Shown one piece after another: positions 6,910 to 13,353 of a stretch of DNA of 13,353 nt. The notes beneath the pieces are model-generated. The model did no database searches. It was not told where the DNA came from and saw only the letters and a list, made by a program, of their open reading frames with translations. The stretch is taken from NCBI RefSeq assembly GCF_040882075.1, contig NZ_JBBEBZ010000182.1, positions 1 through 13,353 of the forward strand, written 5' to 3'. Position 1 is the stretch's first letter, and every line of letters starts with the position of its first letter. Position numbers and translations under genes: made by a program. The DNA is from Nitriliruptor sp040882075. Lineage in GTDB: Bacteria > Actinomycetota > Nitriliruptoria > Nitriliruptorales > Nitriliruptoraceae.

Positions 6910-7592
6910 CCACCACCGTCGCCGATCCGGCGTTCGTCGACCTGCTGGTGCAGGCGGACGTCCTGACGTTCGGCGACTTCGTCACCAAGTCCGGCCGGCC
7001 GACGCCGTACTTCGCCAACTTCGGCAACGTCCGGACCGGAGCGCACATCGCCGCGCTCGGCCGCCTCTACGCCGACCGGATCGTCGAGGTGTTCGGCGAC
7101 GACGGTGTCGACGTGGTCTTCGGGCCGGCCTACAAGGGCATCCCCCTCGCCGTCGCAGCGACGTCAGCGCTGGCATCGGACCACGGGTGGGACATCGGTT
7201 TCGCGTTCGACCGCAAGGAGGCCAAGGACCACGGCGAGGGCGGGACGCTCGTCGGCCACCAGCTGCGCGACGGGGACCGCGTGGTCATCATCGAGGACGT
7301 CACGACCGCCGGCACCTCGGTGCGCGAGACGGTGCCGAAGCTCCGCGCCGTCGCCGACGTGTCCGTGGTCGGTCTGGTCATCGGGCTCGACCGTCAGGAG
7401 CGCGGGCCATCCGGTGACACCTCGGCGCTGGACAGCCTGGCCGCGGAGTTCGGGCTGGTGGGCACGTCGCTGGCGACCATCGAGCAGGTGGTCGACCAGC
7501 TCGTCGACCGCGACATCGACGGCCGCGTCGTGCTGACGTCCGCACACGCCGACCGGATCGCGCAGCACCTCATCGAACACGGCCCCCGCTGA
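6906..7592 (+). CDS. pyrE: Orotate phosphoribosyltransferase
   Basis: Transfers the phosphoribosyl group of PRPP to orotate, giving OMP, the fifth step of UMP synthesis. The 228-residue product has FGDFVTKSGRPTPYF (22-36) for orotate and PRPP contacts, GPAYKGIP (73-80), the catalytic flexible loop FDRKEAKDHGEGG (101-113) and the PRPP-binding VVIIEDVTTAGTSV (126-139). The GTG at 6906 overlaps the stop of the upstream HAD gene as GTGA and has AGAGGA six bases upstream (6894-6899), so the two genes are translationally coupled. It faces pyrF, its metabolic successor, across a 192-base gap with a palindromic terminator candidate. Confidence 0.96.
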   Translation: MTTTVADPAFVDLLVQADVLTFGDFVTKSGRPTPYFANFGNVRTGAHIAALGRLYADRIVEVFGDDGVDVVFGPAYKGIPLAVAATSALASDHGWDIGFAFDRKEAKDHGEGGTLVGHQLRDGDRVVIIEDVTTAGTSVRETVPKLRAVADVSVVGLVIGLDRQERGPSGDTSALDSLAAEFGLVGTSLATIEQVVDQLVDRDIDGRVVLTSAHADRIAQHLIEHGPR

Positions 7593-7608
7593 CCGCCACG
7601 CCCCGCTC

Positions 7609-7644
7609 GTGCAACTTCCTGGGCTGCGGCCCAGGAAGTTGCGC
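7609..7644. terminator. Perfect 14-bp palindrome, probable bidirectional terminator
   Basis: GCAACTTCCTGGGC (7611-7624) is exactly complementary to GCCCAGGAAGTTGC (7629-7642) around a TGCG loop, and a G-U plus a G-C pair can extend the stem to 16 bp in plus-strand RNA. It lies 18 bases after the pyrE stop and between convergent genes, as expected for a shared terminator. It lacks a T-run on either side, which is common in high-GC actinobacteria. It could equally be a repeated intergenic palindrome, because a second copy lies nearby. Confidence 0.7.
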
Positions 7645-7706
7645 AACCTCGCCCGTACGAGGCGGTGCTGGCTGGCTCCGGAACAACTTCCTGGGCTGGG
7701 GCCCAG
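7612..7706. repeat. Duplicated palindromic element, 23 bp with one mismatch
   Basis: Positions 7612-7634 and 7684-7706 match in 22 of 23 bases, 72 bases apart. The first copy is part of a perfect 14-bp palindrome. In the second, the right arm beyond GCCCAG has diverged, leaving only a 6-bp stem (7691-7696 with 7701-7706). The pattern looks like two copies of a mobile or amplified intergenic palindrome, one intact and one decayed. Confidence 0.75.
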
Positions 7707-7784
7707 TTCTTCGCACAGACGCCGTCGACGCTGCCGGCAACGACCGCATCCGGCATCTCAGCTCCGAACGCAGGGCTGCAGACC

Positions 7785-8495
7785 TCAGCTGCCGGCGAGC
7801 TCGGCGGCGATGGCTCGGGCGGCGGCGACCGGGTCGTCGGCGCGCGTGATCGGGCGGCCGATGACCAGCAGGTCCGCACCGTCGGCGACCGCACCGGACG
7901 GAGTGGCGACGCGGGCCTGGTCGTCCGCGGAGGCGCCTGCCGGACGGACGCCCGGGGTGACCAGCCTGATGCTCGGACCGACCGCCTCCCGGACGGCGAC
8001 GAGGTCCGGCGGAGCGCAGACGAGGCCCGGCGCGCCTGCCTCGACGGCCAGGCGCGCCAGCGCTGGGACCTGCGTTGCCGCAGCAGGTTGGCCCGTCGCG
8101 GCGAGGTCCTCGTCACGCATCGAGGTGAGGACGGTCACCGCCAGCACCTCGCCCCCGTCACCGAGGCCGCGGACGGCGGCTTCGACCATCACCGGGCCGC
8201 CGCTGGCGTGCACGGTGAGCAGCCCGACACCGAGGTCTGCGACCCGTGCCGCGGCGCGTTCCACCGTCGTCGGGATGTCGTGCAGCTTGAGGTCGAGGAA
8301 CACCGGGGCGTGGTCCGCCACGGCCCGGACCGCGTCCGGGCCGTACGCGGTGAACAGCTCGAGGCCGACCTTGAGCCAGCCGACCTCGCCGGCCAGCGCA
8401 GCGGCGAGCTCGCGCGCCTCGTCGAGCGTGGCGACGTCGAGTGCCACCACGATCCGCTCGCGCCCGTCGACCTGCCCGTCCGCGGTCCGTCTCAC
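7785..8495 (-). CDS. pyrF: Orotidine 5'-phosphate decarboxylase
   Basis: Decarboxylates OMP to UMP, the last step of de novo pyrimidine synthesis. The 236-residue product has the signature DLKLHDIPTT (68-77) with the catalytic Lys-Asp pair of the DxKxxDI motif, RIVVALDV near the N-terminus (14-21), a KVGLELF substrate contact (42-48) and LVIGRPITRA near the C-terminus, where the arginine contacts phosphate. The length and motif order fit the short bacterial group, unlike the longer type 2 enzymes found in mycobacteria. The GTG at 8495 overlaps the pyrD stop as GTGA and has GGAGG (8504-8500) four bases upstream; a second GTG at 8498 is too close to that site. It is the last gene of the carB-pyrK-pyrD-pyrF run. 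Confidence 0.96.
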   Translation of the reverse strand: MRRTADGQVDGRERIVVALDVATLDEARELAAALAGEVGWLKVGLELFTAYGPDAVRAVADHAPVFLDLKLHDIPTTVERAAARVADLGVGLLTVHASGGPVMVEAAVRGLGDGGEVLAVTVLTSMRDEDLAATGQPAAATQVPALARLAVEAGAPGLVCAPPDLVAVREAVGPSIRLVTPGVRPAGASADDQARVATPSGAVADGADLLVIGRPITRADDPVAAARAIAAELAGS

Positions 8496-9484
8496 CACGC
8501 CTCCACCTGGCCTCTCAGCTCCTCGGGCGAGGTGATCCCGCGCTGGGCGAGCCACCGTCGCAGGTCGTCGGTCACCGTCCGGTGCACGAAGGGGTCGACG
8601 AACGTCGCGGTCCCGATCTGCACCGCCGAGGCGCCGACCCGCAGGAACTCGACGACGTCGGTGGCCGACCTGGCCCCGCCGCAACCGATGATCGGCACGT
8701 CGGGCAACGCGGCGTGGACCTGGTGGACGTTGCGCAGCGCGATCGGCTTGATCGCCGGCCCGGACAGCCCGCCGTAGGTGTTCGACAGCCGGGGACGTCC
8801 GGTCTCGGCGTCGATCGCCATGCCGAGCACGGTGTTGATCAGCGTCAGCCCGTCCGCTCCTGCCTCGACCACGGCGGTCGCGACCGTCACCACGTCGGTG
8901 ACGTCGGAGGTGAGCTTGGCGAGGACCGGGACGTCCGCCTCGCGCTTCACCGCCGCGATCACCTCGGCGGCCTGACGCGGGTCGGTCGCGAAGACCAGAC
9001 CGCGGTGCTCGACGTTCGGGCACGACAGGTTCACCTCGAGCGCGACGACACCGCCGGCGCGGCGGAGCTTGCGGGCGACGTCCCGGAACTCCTCGACGGT
9101 CTTGCCCGCGACCGACACGACCGTCGCCGCGCCCCGTCCCTGGAGGTACGGCAGGTCGCGCGCCAACCACGCGTCGATGCCCGGGTTCTGGAGGCCGATC
9201 GCGTTCAGCATCCCCGACGGGGTCTCGGCCATCCGTGGCGTCGGCAGCCCCTCGCGTGGTTCGACGGTGACCGACTTGACCACCACGGCACCGATGTCGC
9301 TGATGTCGTGGAACCGGTCGATCTCGGCGCCCGACGCGAAGCAGCCCGAGGCGGTCAACACCGGGGAAGCCAGCCGCAGCTTGCCGACCGAGACGGCGAG
9401 GTCGACCTCGGACACGGGGATGGCGCCCTCGACCACGACCTCGGCCGCAGCGACCGGATCCACGCGCCGCACGTCCGGGCTCAT
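8492..9484 (-). CDS. pyrD: Dihydroorotate dehydrogenase, class 1B catalytic subunit
   Basis: Oxidises dihydroorotate to orotate with FMN; in class 1B, electrons pass through the PyrK subunit to NAD+. The 330-residue product has ASGCFASGAEIDRF (45-58), NAIGLQNPG (94-102), the active-site cysteine in NLSCPN (Cys155; serine in class 2), the LINTVLGMAI segment and the FMN-phosphate motif IIGCGGARSATDVVEFL. A cysteine at this place together with the adjacent pyrK identifies class 1B. The ATG at 9484 overlaps the pyrK stop as ATGA. It gives an unusually long leader of about 25 residues before the typical family start, and an internal GTG at 9415 is an alternative, but it has no visible ribosome binding site. 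Confidence 0.96.
   Translation of the reverse strand: MSPDVRRVDPVAAAEVVVEGAIPVSEVDLAVSVGKLRLASPVLTASGCFASGAEIDRFHDISDIGAVVVKSVTVEPREGLPTPRMAETPSGMLNAIGLQNPGIDAWLARDLPYLQGRGAATVVSVAGKTVEEFRDVARKLRRAGGVVALEVNLSCPNVEHRGLVFATDPRQAAEVIAAVKREADVPVLAKLTSDVTDVVTVATAVVEAGADGLTLINTVLGMAIDAETGRPRLSNTYGGLSGPAIKPIALRNVHQVHAALPDVPIIGCGGARSATDVVEFLRVGASAVQIGTATFVDPFVHRTVTDDLRRWLAQRGITSPEELRGQVEAW
8500..8504 (-). promoter_or_regulatory. Ribosome binding site of pyrF, inside pyrD
   Basis: GGAGG on the minus strand, four bases before the GTG at 8495. It favours that GTG over the adjacent upstream GTG at 8498, and it sits in the last codons of pyrD, consistent with coupled translation. Confidence 0.65.
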
Positions 9485-10424
9485 GCCTCACCCCACACGT
9501 CGGCGTCGGTGAGTCGTCCGGGGGCCTCGTCCTCGTCCGGTTCCTCGTCGGGCACCGCGGGGCCGGAGCGGTAGCGCGATTCCTCCCACGCGACCTTGGC
9601 GCCGTTGAACACCGGCCCGTCGATGCACGACCGCTTCATCCGGACCGCACCGTCCTTCGCGCGGATCGGCACGACGCAGGTCCAGCAGACACCGACCCCG
9701 CAGGCCATGTGTTCCTCGACGGCGACCTGCACCGGCAGCTCGAGCTCGACGCACTTCTCGCTGACCGCACGCAGCATCGGGTTCGGGCCACAGGCGTACA
9801 CCACCCCGCTGCCGCAGCGGTTCGCAACCTCCTCGAGCACGTCGGTCACCCGGCCGCGTTCCCCGTACGAACCGTCCTCGGTGGTGAACGTGACGCTGGC
9901 CGACGACCGCTTGGCCTCGATGACGTCCAGCAGTCGGGCCTGCGACGCAGCACCGACGATGAGGTCGACACGCTGCCCGTCGCGCACGAGACGGTCGGCG
10001 AGGAAGAACAGCGGGGCGGTCCCGTACCCGCCGCCGACCAGCAGGCACGGCACCTTGCGCTTCGGGAGCGGGAAGGGGTTCCCGAGCGGCCCGACGACGT
10101 CGAGCACGTCGTGCGGCTCGAGGGTGGTGAGCCACTCGGTGCCCGGGCCGTGCGCGTCGAACGCCACGTCCAGCGTCCCCGCGAACGGCCCCTGCTTCGA
10201 CACCCGCGCGATCGAGAACGGCCGGCGCAGTAGCGCGCCCCGAGCCTCGACGGCGACGTTGACGAACTGGCCCGGTTCGGCGCGGTCGGCGATCTCCGGC
10301 GCCGAGATGGACAGCATCCAGTAGGCGCCCTGGCGCCGCCGGGCGAGCACCTCGCAGACGGCCTTGACCGGCAACGAGGGGTCGCTGCGCCCCATCACCT
10401 GGCCGACACGGACCTTGGCGCCGC

Positions 10425-10428
<4 letters not shown>
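9481..10428 (-). CDS. pyrK: Dihydroorotate dehydrogenase electron transfer subunit
   Basis: FAD and 2Fe-2S subunit that moves electrons from PyrD FMN to NAD+. From the GTG at 10428 it is 315 residues. It shows the ferredoxin-reductase-like FAD motif RPFSIA (69-74), an NAD-binding loop GGGYGTAPLFFLA (132-144), YACGPNPMLRAV (211-222) and the iron-sulphur cysteines Cys243, Cys248, Cys251 and Cys268 in the CGxGxCxxC...C pattern. The body ends near residue 288. The last 27 residues are an acidic tail (PDEEPDEDEAPGR, 293-305), so the protein is longer than the usual 250-270 residues. GGAGG (10440-10436) lies seven bases before the GTG, and that start overlaps the carB stop as GTGA. Confidence 0.95.

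Positions 10429-13353
<2,925 letters not shown>

Larger units (their letters stand above)
7593..7784. other. Convergent pyrE/pyrF intergenic region, no gene
   Basis: The 192 bases between the pyrE and pyrF stop codons hold no credible gene on either strand. They carry the palindrome at 7609-7644, a weaker 5-bp stem (7647-7651 with 7658-7662) and the degenerate palindrome copy at 7684-7706. The remainder, 7707-7784, shows nothing I can name. Confidence 0.7.

Noticed and set aside
7609..7706. Insertion sequence or attachment site between pyrE and pyrF
   Set aside because: There is no transposase or integrase, no tRNA and no target-site duplication; the flanking genes are intact.
8496..9491. 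Upstream extension of the pyrF frame across pyrD (568 codons)
   Set aside because: The upstream part is an out-of-frame reading of pyrD; orotidine decarboxylase similarity starts only after 8495.

Overview
This window is a high-GC, tightly packed housekeeping segment that looks like a deep-branching actinobacterial chromosome. The gene order carB-pyrK-pyrD-pyrF ... mihF-gmk-rpoZ-coaBC-metK-priA is the conserved actinobacterial arrangement. MihF (mycobacterial-type integration host factor) is essentially restricted to Actinobacteria. Class 1B dihydroorotate dehydrogenase with its PyrK partner, rather than the quinone-linked class 2 enzyme of Streptomyces and Mycobacterium, suggests an early-branching class (for example Nitriliruptoria, Acidimicrobiia or relatives). 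That placement is an inference from gene content; no rRNA is present to settle it. GTG starts dominate.

Layout, from the right edge leftward on the minus strand. A 3' part of carB (13353-10425, N-terminus cut by the window edge) is followed by pyrK, pyrD and pyrF. These four genes are joined by 4-base stop/start overlaps and are very probably one transcript. Next comes an inserted plus-strand pair: a HAD-type 5'(3')-deoxyribonucleotidase-like gene and pyrE (6256-7592), also joined by a GTGA overlap. Then, again on the minus strand, mihF-gmk (GTGA overlap), rpoZ-coaBC (close-packed) and metK-priA (7-base gap). The pyrE/pyrF convergent gap (7593-7784) holds a 14-bp perfect palindrome, probably a bidirectional terminator, and a second, decayed copy of the same element. 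The extreme left end (1-68) has two perfect 28-bp direct repeats directly after priA.

Functionally, CarB makes carbamoyl phosphate, PyrD/PyrK oxidise dihydroorotate to orotate, PyrE adds the ribose phosphate and PyrF decarboxylates OMP to UMP. The HAD enzyme may trim pyrimidine (deoxy)nucleotides. The second half of the window is a mixed set serving DNA architecture (MihF), GMP phosphorylation (Gmk), RNA polymerase assembly (omega), coenzyme A synthesis (CoaBC), S-adenosylmethionine synthesis (MetK) and replication restart (PriA, here helicase-dead by sequence).

I found no mobile element, CRISPR array, tRNA, rRNA or defence system, and no gene cluster that looks like a new system. The items most worth a second look are the repeats at 1-68, the duplicated palindrome at 7609-7706, the insertion and inversion of the deoxyribonucleotidase-pyrE pair within the pyrimidine block, and the loss of Walker residues in PriA.
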